From Planotetraspora silvatica (GTDB lineage: Bacteria; Actinomycetota; Actinomycetes; Streptosporangiales; Streptosporangiaceae), in NCBI RefSeq assembly GCF_016863315.1, contig NZ_BOOQ01000031.1, positions 146,376 through 210,375 of the forward strand: a stretch of 64,000 nucleotides of DNA, in the 5' to 3' direction. Made by a program: the position numbers and the translations under genes. Numbering within the stretch: position 1 is the first letter of the stretch; each line of letters opens with the position of its first letter. A model generated the notes under the pieces. It saw only the letters and a program-made list of their open reading frames with translations. It was not told where the DNA came from and did not search any database. Of the stretch, positions 30,060 through 37,979 are shown piece by piece.

Positions 30060-30931
30060 GAGGTGAAGGTGGCGGCGAGATAGCCGGCCGCCTCTGACAG
30101 CGCGTACCGCTGGAGCGGGCCGAAGTACCATCCCGGGCCGAAGGTGCGGCGGTAGCGCAGCGTCACCTCCAGGCGTTCGCCCTGCCAGCGGAACTCGGCC
30201 TCGCGCAGGTCGAGCCACCGGGCCAGCGTCGTGTCCTCCACCACGGCGAACACGACGCGTCCGGAAGCGAGCGCGCTGACCCGCAGCGTCATGGAGCGCG
30301 GCTCAGGCGGCGCGCCGATGCCCAGCGGCCTGCGCGGCGTGAACGTGATCTTCCGGGTGTCGCCGATCTGGAGGCCCTCGCCGTCCGAGGCGAGCGGCCG
30401 GGGGAAACCCGCTTCGAGGAACAGCGAGTCGAACGGGCGGAAGACCGGGGTGCGCGTGAGCGCGACGCCGATGTCGGCGCCCGGTGCCGCGACGCGGGTC
30501 GCGCTCACCTCCTCGAGGGGCGGCGCGGACGAGCCGCCCTGTAAGGCCAGGCCGAGGAGGAGCGGAATGGCCACCAGCGCGTGTTCCCGCCTCCTCCCCC
30601 TGGCCACCCAGTCCAGGACTCCTCCGATGAGGAAGCCGATGAAGTAGAAGATCGGCGCCGCCATGAGCAGGCAGACGATGCCCTCGTTGAGCAGCGGCCC
30701 CGCGAGGGCGAGCCCGATGGTGATCACCGACATGATCAGGCCCGTGGCGCTCTTCGGGCGGGCGGTCAGCGCCACGGTGAGGGCGATGACCGCCGGGATG
30801 CCCACGTAGAACAGCACGGTCTGCTCCAGGTGCCCGGCATGCAGCACGCGGTAGAGCAGCAGCGCGGCGAAGAGACCGGCGAGCACGGCCGCGAGGAGCA
30901 GTCGTGCGCTCCTGTGGTCGTCGGGATCCAT
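30056..30931 (-). CDS. Polytopic membrane protein with C-terminal soluble domain
   Basis: 291 residues. Four to five membrane helices occupy the first ~155 residues (LLLAAVLAGLFAALLLY, VLFYVGIPAVIALTVALT, LIMSVITIGLALAGPLL, IVCLLMAAPIFYFIGFLIGG). The remaining ~135 residues form a soluble beta-rich domain resembling SRPBCC-like folds (ALASGRVVFAVVEDTTLARWLDLREAEFRW). The ATG at 30931 has GGGGG five bases upstream; a GTG six bases earlier lacks spacing. It is translationally coupled (ATGA) with the methyltransferase-DCC gene and divergent from a TetR regulator, whose operator lies in its promoter region. No specific function is recognised. Confidence 0.72.
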   Translation of the reverse strand: MDPDDHRSARLLLAAVLAGLFAALLLYRVLHAGHLEQTVLFYVGIPAVIALTVALTARPKSATGLIMSVITIGLALAGPLLNEGIVCLLMAAPIFYFIGFLIGGVLDWVARGRRREHALVAIPLLLGLALQGGSSAPPLEEVSATRVAAPGADIGVALTRTPVFRPFDSLFLEAGFPRPLASDGEGLQIGDTRKITFTPRRPLGIGAPPEPRSMTLRVSALASGRVVFAVVEDTTLARWLDLREAEFRWQGERLEVTLRYRRTFGPGWYFGPLQRYALSEAAGYLAATFTS

Positions 30932-30960
30932 CGGCACCCCCAGGGGAATTGAGCGAATGA

Positions 30961-30978
30961 TTTAATCGACTGATTAAA
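30961..30978. promoter_or_regulatory. TetR-type operator candidate
   Basis: TTTAATC-GACT-GATTAAA is a perfect 7-bp-arm inverted repeat between the divergent membrane-protein gene and the TetR gene. Its AT content and symmetry suit a TetR-family dimer, which would repress both genes. Confidence 0.65.
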
Positions 30979-31025
30979 CCGTATGATGAGGGCACCGCGG
31001 TCCGTCGTGTCAAGAGGGAGTCGCC

Positions 31026-31643
31026 ATGACCGGGAAGCAGCAACCGGGCGCGGAGACGCGCGAGCGGCTCATCGAGGCCGCGGCCGAGACGCTGCGCACC
31101 GAGGGATACGCCGGAACCAGCGCGCGCACGATCGCCCGAGCCGCCGAGGTCAACTCGGCGCTCGTCTTCTACCACTTCGGCGGCGTCGACCCCCTGCTGC
31201 TCGCCGCGCTCGACCGCTCGTCAGAGCAGCGCATGAGCGCCTACCAGGAGGCGGTGGCGGGCGCGCGAACCCTGGAGGAACTGGCCGAGATCGCGACCGC
31301 CATCTACCGGGCCGACATCGAGGGCGGCCACATCACGCTGTTCTCCGAACTCGTCGGCGCGAGCATCGCCCGTCCCGAGCTGCGCAAGGAGATCGTCGAG
31401 CGGGCCGAGCCGTGGATCGATTTCGTCGAGCGCACGCTCGACCGGGTCATCGGCGGATCCCCCCTGGCCAAGCTCCTGCCGCCGCGCGATCTGGCGTACG
31501 CGGCCATCACGTTCTACCTCGGCGTGAACCTCTTCACCCATCTCGACACCGACAACAGCCGCACCGAGGCGTTGTTCGCGCTGGCCGGGCGGGTCGCGCC
31601 GCGGGCAAAGTTGCTGACCCTGCGTCTGCCCCGCCGCCGCTGA
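31026..31643 (+). CDS. TetR/AcrR family transcriptional regulator
   Basis: 205 residues. The N-terminal helix-turn-helix reads TRERLIEAAAETLRTEGYAGTSARTIARAAEVNSALVFYHF, a standard TetR DNA-binding domain, and the C-terminal helices form the ligand and dimer domain (ends TLRLPRRR). The ATG follows GAGGGAG. The divergent neighbour is the membrane protein / methyltransferase-DCC operon, and a perfect palindrome lies between them, so it probably represses that operon in response to an unknown small molecule. Confidence 0.9.
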   Translation: MTGKQQPGAETRERLIEAAAETLRTEGYAGTSARTIARAAEVNSALVFYHFGGVDPLLLAALDRSSEQRMSAYQEAVAGARTLEELAEIATAIYRADIEGGHITLFSELVGASIARPELRKEIVERAEPWIDFVERTLDRVIGGSPLAKLLPPRDLAYAAITFYLGVNLFTHLDTDNSRTEALFALAGRVAPRAKLLTLRLPRRR

Positions 31644-31766
31644 GTCGCGGTTGCGCCGCCACTGAGCCGTGCCCGTCGCCCGCGGGCGGAGCATGGCGGG
31701 AAATTGTCTAGGCTGATCGAACCATCCCCAGTCCCCCACAAGGAGCGTGTTCTATGGCAGTCCACC

Positions 31767-32867
31767 ATGGCTGACGGGCGGATGTGGCGCCTGGCCGCCG
31801 GAGCGCTGGCGCTCGGCGCCGCCGGATACGCCCTGCGCGGAATCCCGGCCGCCCTCGGCTCGCGGCCGTCGGGCGACCGGGCCCGGCGGGTGAAGCGGTC
31901 GCCCCAGTTCCGCGACGGCGCGTTCAGGAACGGCAACCCGAGCCCGATCCTGCCCCCCGGAACGGTCAACCGGGTCGCCCGCGAGATGATCTTCGGGAAG
32001 CAGCGGCGCAGTCCCCGGTTGCCGGTGCCCCTCGTGACCCCCACCCGCGCGCCCGAGAGCGAACTGGACGTCATCTGGTACGGCCACTCCTCGGCGCTGG
32101 TGGAGATCGAGGGCAGGCGGGTGCTGTTCGACCCGGTGTGGAGCGACCGCTGCTCACCCTCCACGCTGGTCGGCCCGCGCCGGCTGCATCCGGTCCCGGT
32201 GCCGCTGCACGACCTGCCCGAGGTCGACGCCATCGTGATCTCCCATGACCACTACGACCATCTCGACCTGGAGACCGTCCGGGCGCTGACCCGTGCGGGG
32301 TCCGCGCCGTTCCTCGTGCCGCTGGGGGTGGGCGCCCACCTGCAGCGGTGGAAGGTGCCCGCGTCTCGGATCATCGAACTCGACTGGAACGAGGAGGCCT
32401 CGGTCGCCGGGCTGCGCTTCGTCGCGACCGCCGCCCAGCATTTCTCCGGCCGCGTGTTCACCCGCGACCGGACCCTCTGGGCCTCATGGGTGGTGGCCGG
32501 CGAGCGCAGGCGGGTCTTCTACAGCGGCGACTCGGGGTACTTCGCCGGGTACGCCGCGATCGGCGAGGAGCACGGCCCCTTCGACCTGTCCCTCGTCCAG
32601 ATCGGCGCGTACAGTCCCGGCTGGCCGGACATCCACATGACGCCGGAGGAGGCGATCCTCACGCATCTCGACGTGCGCGCGGGCGTGCTCCTCCCGGTGC
32701 ACTGGGGGACGTTCAACCTCTCGTATCACGCCTGGAGCGAGCCGATCGACCGGCTCTGGCAGGAGGCGAAGGCGCGCGACGTCCGGCTCATCGTGCCCCG
32801 GCCGGGCGAGCGGGTGAGCGTGGACGACCCGCCGCCCGTGGACGCCTGGTGGCAGACGATCGCGTAG
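31767..32867 (+). CDS. MBL-fold metallohydrolase (UlaG/NAPE-PLD-like)
   Basis: 366 residues. The metal-binding motif is SHDHYDHLD (H-x-H-x-D-H), with a further HFSGRVFTRD region, GDSGYF and an MTPEEAILTHLD C-terminal helix. The blocks WYGHSSALVEIEGRRVLFDPVWSDRCSP mark the UlaG/RomA/NAPE-PLD-like branch, which cleaves phospholipid or lactone-type substrates in other organisms. An N-terminal hydrophobic stretch (WRLAAGALALGAAGYALRG) may be a membrane anchor. The ATG at 31767 is used, but the strong AAGGAG lies at 31739-31744 and better serves a six-codon frame (ATG 31754) that ends across this start, so translational coupling is possible. Confidence 0.8.
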   Translation: MADGRMWRLAAGALALGAAGYALRGIPAALGSRPSGDRARRVKRSPQFRDGAFRNGNPSPILPPGTVNRVAREMIFGKQRRSPRLPVPLVTPTRAPESELDVIWYGHSSALVEIEGRRVLFDPVWSDRCSPSTLVGPRRLHPVPVPLHDLPEVDAIVISHDHYDHLDLETVRALTRAGSAPFLVPLGVGAHLQRWKVPASRIIELDWNEEASVAGLRFVATAAQHFSGRVFTRDRTLWASWVVAGERRRVFYSGDSGYFAGYAAIGEEHGPFDLSLVQIGAYSPGWPDIHMTPEEAILTHLDVRAGVLLPVHWGTFNLSYHAWSEPIDRLWQEAKARDVRLIVPRPGERVSVDDPPPVDAWWQTIA

Positions 32868-32876
32868 ACGCCCCGG

Positions 32877-33824
32877 TCAGATCGACAACGTGGCGACGAT
32901 CGGCGCGTGGTCGGAGTCGGCCGCGTCCCGGCGCGCCGCGGGCTCGTCGCCGACCGACGGCAACCCGTGGTCGACCACCGACCGGACCGACTCCACCCGG
33001 TCCAGGACGGCCCGGCTGACCAGGATGTGGTCGATCAGCTCGCCTCGGCCGTGGTAGACGCGCGAGTGCCGCTCGCCCTCCGGGATGAGCGGCGCGAGGT
33101 TCCACAGGCGCGTCGCGTCGCCCTTGTCCGGCCGCCGCTCCCCCACCGTGCCGATCTCCGAGCCGGGCGGGCCGAGCAGGATCTGGGTGGTGGCCGCCTC
33201 GGGCTCGTCGTTGAGATCGCCGAGCACGATGACGTCGCGCGTCTCGCCCTGCCGGCCGAGCAGCCGGTCGGCCAGGGTCCGCACGGTGACGGCCTCGGCG
33301 CTGCGCCGGTACAGCGCGTACGCGCCGAACCTGGCCCGCTCCTCCTCGTCACGCGGCTGGAAGCGTTTGCCGGGGAAGGACAGCAGCTTCGACTTGAGGT
33401 GGCAGACCACGATGTCGAGCGCCGTTCCCTGTCGCGGCTCCACGCGTACGGCCAGCACGCCGCGGCTGGTCTGGAAGGTGGTCGCCCCGTTGTCGTCCGC
33501 CTGGACGGGCGACAGCGGATGGGAGAAGGCGGCGATGTCGTGGAGCACCTGGAGAGGGAACCTGCTGACGAAGCCGACGCGTATGCCGCGCGGGTCGGGA
33601 TGCCGCGAGAGCGCGACGTGCCACTCCCCGCCGAGGAGGGCGACCAGGTCGCCGAGGGCGGCCGGATCCCCGACCTCCTCGACGCCGAGGACGTCGGGCG
33701 AGATTCTGGTGATCGTCCCGCTCAGCGCCTTGAGCTTGGCCTCATAGGCCGCGGGGTCGCGCGGGCCGTACTCGCCGCCCGGACGGTAGAGGTTCTCGAG
33801 GTTCCACGTGCCGACTACAGCCAT
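32877..33824 (-). CDS. Endonuclease/exonuclease/phosphatase family protein
   Basis: 315 residues of the EEP fold. Visible motifs are TWNLENLYRPGGEY (Asn/Glu metal site), VLGVEEVGD, LDIVVCHLKSK, VIVLGDLNDEPEA (D-x-N) and DSDHAPIVATLSI (S-D-H) at the C-terminus. No signal peptide is visible. The ATG at 33824 begins the family-typical AVVGTWNLEN; the open frame continues upstream with only a TTG. Members cleave DNA, RNA or phosphoesters, and the specific substrate cannot be inferred. It is divergent from the ROK gene, with a palindrome between them, and convergent with the MBL-fold gene. Confidence 0.82.
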   Translation of the reverse strand: MAVVGTWNLENLYRPGGEYGPRDPAAYEAKLKALSGTITRISPDVLGVEEVGDPAALGDLVALLGGEWHVALSRHPDPRGIRVGFVSRFPLQVLHDIAAFSHPLSPVQADDNGATTFQTSRGVLAVRVEPRQGTALDIVVCHLKSKLLSFPGKRFQPRDEEERARFGAYALYRRSAEAVTVRTLADRLLGRQGETRDVIVLGDLNDEPEAATTQILLGPPGSEIGTVGERRPDKGDATRLWNLAPLIPEGERHSRVYHGRGELIDHILVSRAVLDRVESVRSVVDHGLPSVGDEPAARRDAADSDHAPIVATLSI

Positions 33825-33890
33825 GGCCGCCACCCGGGGTAGGGGTCGAATCAAGGGATTTCAGGGACGGACTCACTATGTACCGTTCCA

Positions 33891-33910
33891 GATGTCCTGG
33901 CGAGGACATC
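33891..33910. promoter_or_regulatory. Perfect palindrome between divergent EEP and ROK genes
   Basis: GATGTCCT-GGCG-AGGACATC has perfect 8-bp arms and a 4-base centre, in the promoter region shared by the two divergent genes. It is a good dimeric-repressor operator shape; no regulator gene is adjacent. Confidence 0.5.
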
Positions 33911-34064
33911 GCATCGCGAAACCCAACACAGTTTCTGTAAAGCCGCTCCACCTGGACATGTCAGCCCCATGGGGCGGGCGGCGGCTGCGAGCCACGGGCT
34001 GTGCTGGGCGCACGATCTCTCGTAGTCTCAGCTCTCACAAGCGCGGACAGAAGGAACTCCCCCT

Positions 34065-35093
34065 ATGGCAGATGCAGGGTCCTGGGTCGTCATCGGCCTG
34101 GACAACGGCGGTACCAGCAACAACGCGACGGTCCTCGACGCCTCGGGGCGGTTCCTGGTGGACCGGCTGGTCGAGACTCCCAGCCTCGTCCGGGAGGGCC
34201 CGGAGACCGCTGTGGAGCAACTCGTCCTCGCCCTGCACAACGTGCTCGACGTCACCCGCACCGCCGTGGAACAGGTCCGCGCTGTGGGCCTGGACACTCC
34301 GGGGCCCGCGAGCGCCAACGGCGTGATCTCCTCGAAGGGCGCCACGAACTTCGTCGACCCCGGCTGGTACGGCTACGACTTCCGGGGCGCGCTCGAAGCC
34401 CGGCTGGGCCTGCCCGTCGTCTACAACAACGACGGGAACGCCGCCGCCCTCTACACCCACCACGTCCGTTTCGGTGACGACGCCTGGGACAACTCCTCGG
34501 TCTCCGCCATCGTGGGCACCGGGCTCGGCGGCGGCGTCATCGAGTCGGGCCAGGTGGTGAAGGGGGCCGCCGGCATGGCCGGCGAACTCGGCCACGTCCA
34601 CATCCCGATGCACGGCCTGCTCGAGGACGGCCAGCCGCTGCCCGCCTGCAACTGCGGGTTCGACGGCGACGCCGAGAGCGTCGCCTCCCTGACCGGCATC
34701 GAGAAGAACCTCCTGCCGTACTGGCTGTCCCGGTTCCCCGATCACGAACTGGCGCGGGTCGAGCCGATCGGCAAGGCCGCCAAGCTGCTGCGCGGCTATG
34801 CCGAGAAGGGCGACGAGCTCGCGCTCAAGGTCTTCGGGCAGCAGGCGATGGCGATCGGGCGGCTGTTCACGATCGCGGCCAACTTCACCGACCCCGACGC
34901 GTACTTCGTGGGCGGCGGCGTGGTCGAGGCCGCGCCGCACTTCCGTGAGTGGTTCCTCGAGAAGGTGCGCGAGCACACGCTTCTCCGCGAGGAGCAGCGG
35001 CAGGTGGCGACCGTGTCGCTCGTGGAGGACCTCGACATGGCCGGGGCACGCGGCGCCGCGCTCGCCGCCCTCAGCGAGACCGTCGGCCGCTGA
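34065..35093 (+). CDS. ROK family sugar kinase / glucokinase-like protein
   Basis: 342 residues of the sugar kinase fold. ATP-phosphate loops are VVIGLDNGGTSNNATVLD at the start and IVGTGLGGGVIESG in the middle; VVYNNDGNAAALY and AGELGHVHIPMHG are the ROK sugar and metal region. The usual zinc motif C-x-C-G-x-x-G-C-x-E is partial here (CNCGFDGDAES), with the third Cys replaced by Asp, so zinc binding may be weak or absent. There is no DNA-binding domain, so it is a kinase rather than a ROK repressor. The ATG follows GAAGGAA at good spacing. Likely cytosolic phosphorylation of glucose or a related hexose. Confidence 0.87.
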   Translation: MADAGSWVVIGLDNGGTSNNATVLDASGRFLVDRLVETPSLVREGPETAVEQLVLALHNVLDVTRTAVEQVRAVGLDTPGPASANGVISSKGATNFVDPGWYGYDFRGALEARLGLPVVYNNDGNAAALYTHHVRFGDDAWDNSSVSAIVGTGLGGGVIESGQVVKGAAGMAGELGHVHIPMHGLLEDGQPLPACNCGFDGDAESVASLTGIEKNLLPYWLSRFPDHELARVEPIGKAAKLLRGYAEKGDELALKVFGQQAMAIGRLFTIAANFTDPDAYFVGGGVVEAAPHFREWFLEKVREHTLLREEQRQVATVSLVEDLDMAGARGAALAALSETVGR

Positions 35094-35237
35094 TCTCGAG
35101 GCCCGGGTTGCCTGTAATCTCGCGGCCCGGGCCGTCCGGCGGAAGACTTGGACGGATCACCATGCGCAAGGGCCCCTTGTGAGCGAAACGTCCAGGTCTG
35201 GTTGCGGAGGTCCGCAAGTCCGGCACGATGCGGAGAC

Positions 35238-35585
35238 GTGAACGACAAGGACCTCCTCAACGGCCGCCGATTCGCCATGGTCAGCTCCACGTCCAGCTCC
35301 GTCGACGCCGACGCGCCGACCGAGTTCGCCTACGAGGAGGCAGGCGGGGTGATCTGGGGCAGCTACGCCGGGGACACGGTGGAGCACGGCCGGTTCGTGG
35401 GGACCAGGGACGCCGACCGGATCCAGCTGTCGTACGTCCACCTGCTCAGGACGGGTGAGCGGGCGGCCGGCCAGAGCAGCAGCCGCATCGAGGCCCTGCC
35501 CGACGGCCGGCTGCGGCTGGTCGAGGAGTTCCAGTTCGCCGGTGACGACGAGACGCACGTCAGCGTCTGCACCGAGCTTCGCTGA
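35238..35585 (+). CDS. Small conserved hypothetical protein (beta-barrel family sometimes labelled N-acetylglutamate synthase)
   Basis: 115 residues with no membrane segment. Repeated beta-strand patterns are FAYEEAGGVIWGSYAGDTVEHGRFVGT, DRIQLSYVHLL, SSSRIEALPDGRLRLVEEFQFAG and THVSVCTEL. The layout resembles a widespread small family whose database name 'N-acetylglutamate synthase' is almost certainly a mis-annotation, since no acetyltransferase motif is present. The GTG start follows GGAGA. It sits between the ROK kinase gene and the convergent Lrp gene, without an obvious operon. Confidence 0.65.
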   Translation: MNDKDLLNGRRFAMVSSTSSSVDADAPTEFAYEEAGGVIWGSYAGDTVEHGRFVGTRDADRIQLSYVHLLRTGERAAGQSSSRIEALPDGRLRLVEEFQFAGDDETHVSVCTELR

Positions 35586-35624
35586 GGACCCCTCCGCAGC
35601 GCCTCGGCCTCGCCGGGCGTCTGC

Positions 35625-36263
35625 TCATGACTCCTTGCCGAGCCCCGCCCGGCCTTCCGCCGCGCCCACGAAACCCAGCTTGCCGAGGGGGACGGGGTCC
35701 TGGGCGAGGGCGGGGGCCGATCGGCGCACGGGGCGGCCCTGGCCGCGGTCGCTCGGCAGGACATAGGGCCGTCTGAGCACCTCGTCGAGGATGAAGACCG
35801 TCTCGGTCGCCTTTACCGCCGGGATGTTGGCCAGACGATCGGTGACCATGGTGTGGACCGCGGCGACGTCGGCCACCCGGATCTGGATCATGGCGTCGTG
35901 TTGTCCCGTGGTGATCGCGCAATACTCCACCTCGGGCATCTGGGCGAGCTGGGCGCGGAACTGACGCCACATCTGCTGCCGGACCGTCACGAAGATCAGC
36001 GCGGTGATGCCCAGCCCGGCGCGGGTGTGGTCGATCTCGGCGGTGAACCTTCTGATCGCGCCGTCGGCGCGCAGCGCCTCGAAGCGCGTGTACGCGTTCG
36101 CCCGGGAGATGCCGACCCGCTCGGCGAGCGCCGCGACGGAGATCCGCCCGTTCTCCCGGAGCACTTCGAGGATCTTCAGATGCGTGGCGTCGAGCTCCAG
36201 GCCGATGCCGATCCGTCCAGGCGGGCCGCCCTCAGTGCTCGGGTTGCTTGACGTTTCGGTCAT
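35625..36263 (-). CDS. Lrp/AsnC family transcriptional regulator
   Basis: 212 residues. The N-terminal winged helix is ELDATHLKILEVLRENGRISVAALAERVGISRANAYTRFEALR; the C-terminal RAM/ACT ligand-binding domain includes PEVEYCAITTGQHDAMIQIRVADVAAVHTMV. An Arg/Pro-rich tail of about 40 residues extends the usual 160-residue length. It is divergent from the oligopeptide ABC operon and probably senses an amino acid or peptide breakdown product to control uptake. Three GGAC-containing direct repeats lie in the shared promoter. Confidence 0.9.
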   Translation of the reverse strand: MTETSSNPSTEGGPPGRIGIGLELDATHLKILEVLRENGRISVAALAERVGISRANAYTRFEALRADGAIRRFTAEIDHTRAGLGITALIFVTVRQQMWRQFRAQLAQMPEVEYCAITTGQHDAMIQIRVADVAAVHTMVTDRLANIPAVKATETVFILDEVLRRPYVLPSDRGQGRPVRRSAPALAQDPVPLGKLGFVGAAEGRAGLGKES

Positions 36264-36383
36264 CGTCTAATCCTCCGTGGGCGTTTCGTCTCGGCTTTGC
36301 CGTACGAGCTGGACTTTCTGCCGGACAATCCTGGACGATCGGCGACCAAACGTCTACACGGTCCATTTTCGGAGGATACAGAA

Positions 36384-37979
36384 ATGGCGACCCGTTCGCG
36401 GCAGGCGCAGGCAGCCCTGCTGCCGGTGCTGCTCACCGGCTTCCTCTCCCTCGCCGCCTGCTCCGGCGGCGGTTCGTCCACGACGCCCTCAGGCGGCGCC
36501 GCGAGCAAGACGCTCGTGATCGACACCTCGTTCGACCTCAAGACGGCCGACCCCGGGCGCACCTACGAGCCCACCGGCCTGATCGTCGACAAGGCGATCT
36601 ACGACACGTTGCTCACCTTCGACGGTTCCGACGTCACCAAGCCGGTCCCGGCGCTCGCCGAGTCGTACGAGCTGTCGCCCGACGGCACCACGCTCACGCT
36701 GAAGCTGCGCAAGGGGGCGACCTTCGCCGACGGGTCCCCCGTCACGGCCGACGACGTGGTCTTCTCGCTGACCCGGGTGCGGGACATGAAGGGCACGCCG
36801 TCCTTCCTCCTCGACGGGGTGGACGTCGCCAAGACCGACGAGTCCACGGTCACCCTGACGTCCAAGACGCCCAACCCCGCCCTGCCGTTCCTGCTCCCCA
36901 ACCCGGCTCTCGGCATCCTCAACTCCAAGGTCGCCAAGGCCAACGGGGCGACCACCGACTCGACCGACAAGGCCGAGCAGTACCTGAACTCGACCTCCGC
37001 CGGCTCGGGGCCGTACACGATCGAGTCGTTCAACGTCAGCAACCAGGTCGTGCTCAAGGCGAACGCCAAGTACTGGGGCGAGCACAAGCCGGTCTACGAC
37101 AAGGTGGTCATCCGCAACGTCGAGGCCGCCACGCAGAAGCTCAACGTGCAGCGCGGCGACAGCCAGGTGGCCCTGAACCTGTCGGGCGACCAGGTGTCGG
37201 CCATCTCCGGCGGCCTCCAGGTCACCAAGACGCCGTCGGCCAACGTCATCTTCCTGCTGGCCAACCAGGACGCGTCGGTCAGCAAGGTCACCTCGAGCCC
37301 CGGGTTCGCCGAGGCGATCCGCAAGGGCGTCGACTACGCGGGCCTGCTCGAACTGGCGGGCGAGGGGTCGGTGCAGGCCCCCGGCGTGATCCCGTCGATG
37401 TTGCTCGGTGCGCTGCCGCCCGACCAGGTCGCCAAGCGTGACGTCGAGGGCGCCAAGGCCGCGCTCCAGGCGAGCGGCCAGAGCAACCCGACGGTCAAGC
37501 TGGAGTACCCGAGCGAGCTGACCGTGAACGGCCTGTCCTTCCAGCCGCTGGCCGAGCGGATCCAGGCCAACCTCAAGGAGGTCGGCATCAACGTGGAGCT
37601 GGCGCCCGCGCCGGTCACCACGGCCCTGGACAACTACCGCAACGGCAAGGAGGAGCTCGGCCTCTGGTACTGGGGCCCCGACTACCCGGACCCCAGCGAC
37701 TACCTGGCCTTCCTCCCCGGCAAACTCGTCGGCCTGCGATCCGGCTGGAAGGCGGGAGCCGACAAGGAGCTCGAGGCGGCCGGTGACAAGGCGGCCACCA
37801 CCCTCGGCGACGACGCCAGGAAGCAGGCCTACGCCGACATCCAGACGAAGCTCAACGCCTCCGGCCCCTTCGTCCCCCTCATCCAGCCGAGCCAGAACAT
37901 CGTGACGGCCGCGTCCGTCACCGGCCTGGCGTACAACCCCGTGTGGACCGTCGATGTCGCCAGCCTCGGCGCCAAGTAA
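36384..37979 (+). CDS. ABC transporter substrate-binding lipoprotein (family 5, peptide type)
   Basis: 531 residues. The N-terminal signal ends in the lipobox LAAC (Cys26), so the protein is lipid-anchored outside the membrane. The SBP_bac_5 body is clear: AESYELSPDGTTLTLKLRKGATFADGSPVTADDVVFSLTR and KYWGEHKPVYDKVVIRNV. It delivers a di-/oligopeptide or a similar ligand such as nickel or a glycoside to the permeases. The ATG has GGAGG eight bases upstream. It is the first gene of a five-gene transporter operon plus an M24-like gene, divergent from the Lrp regulator. Confidence 0.92.
   Translation: MATRSRQAQAALLPVLLTGFLSLAACSGGGSSTTPSGGAASKTLVIDTSFDLKTADPGRTYEPTGLIVDKAIYDTLLTFDGSDVTKPVPALAESYELSPDGTTLTLKLRKGATFADGSPVTADDVVFSLTRVRDMKGTPSFLLDGVDVAKTDESTVTLTSKTPNPALPFLLPNPALGILNSKVAKANGATTDSTDKAEQYLNSTSAGSGPYTIESFNVSNQVVLKANAKYWGEHKPVYDKVVIRNVEAATQKLNVQRGDSQVALNLSGDQVSAISGGLQVTKTPSANVIFLLANQDASVSKVTSSPGFAEAIRKGVDYAGLLELAGEGSVQAPGVIPSMLLGALPPDQVAKRDVEGAKAALQASGQSNPTVKLEYPSELTVNGLSFQPLAERIQANLKEVGINVELAPAPVTTALDNYRNGKEELGLWYWGPDYPDPSDYLAFLPGKLVGLRSGWKAGADKELEAAGDKAATTLGDDARKQAYADIQTKLNASGPFVPLIQPSQNIVTAASVTGLAYNPVWTVDVASLGAK

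Noticed and set aside
30060..30218. N-terminal extension of the methyltransferase-DCC gene
   Set aside because: The extension lies in another frame of the preceding gene; the ATG in the ATGA overlap fits the membrane helix start.
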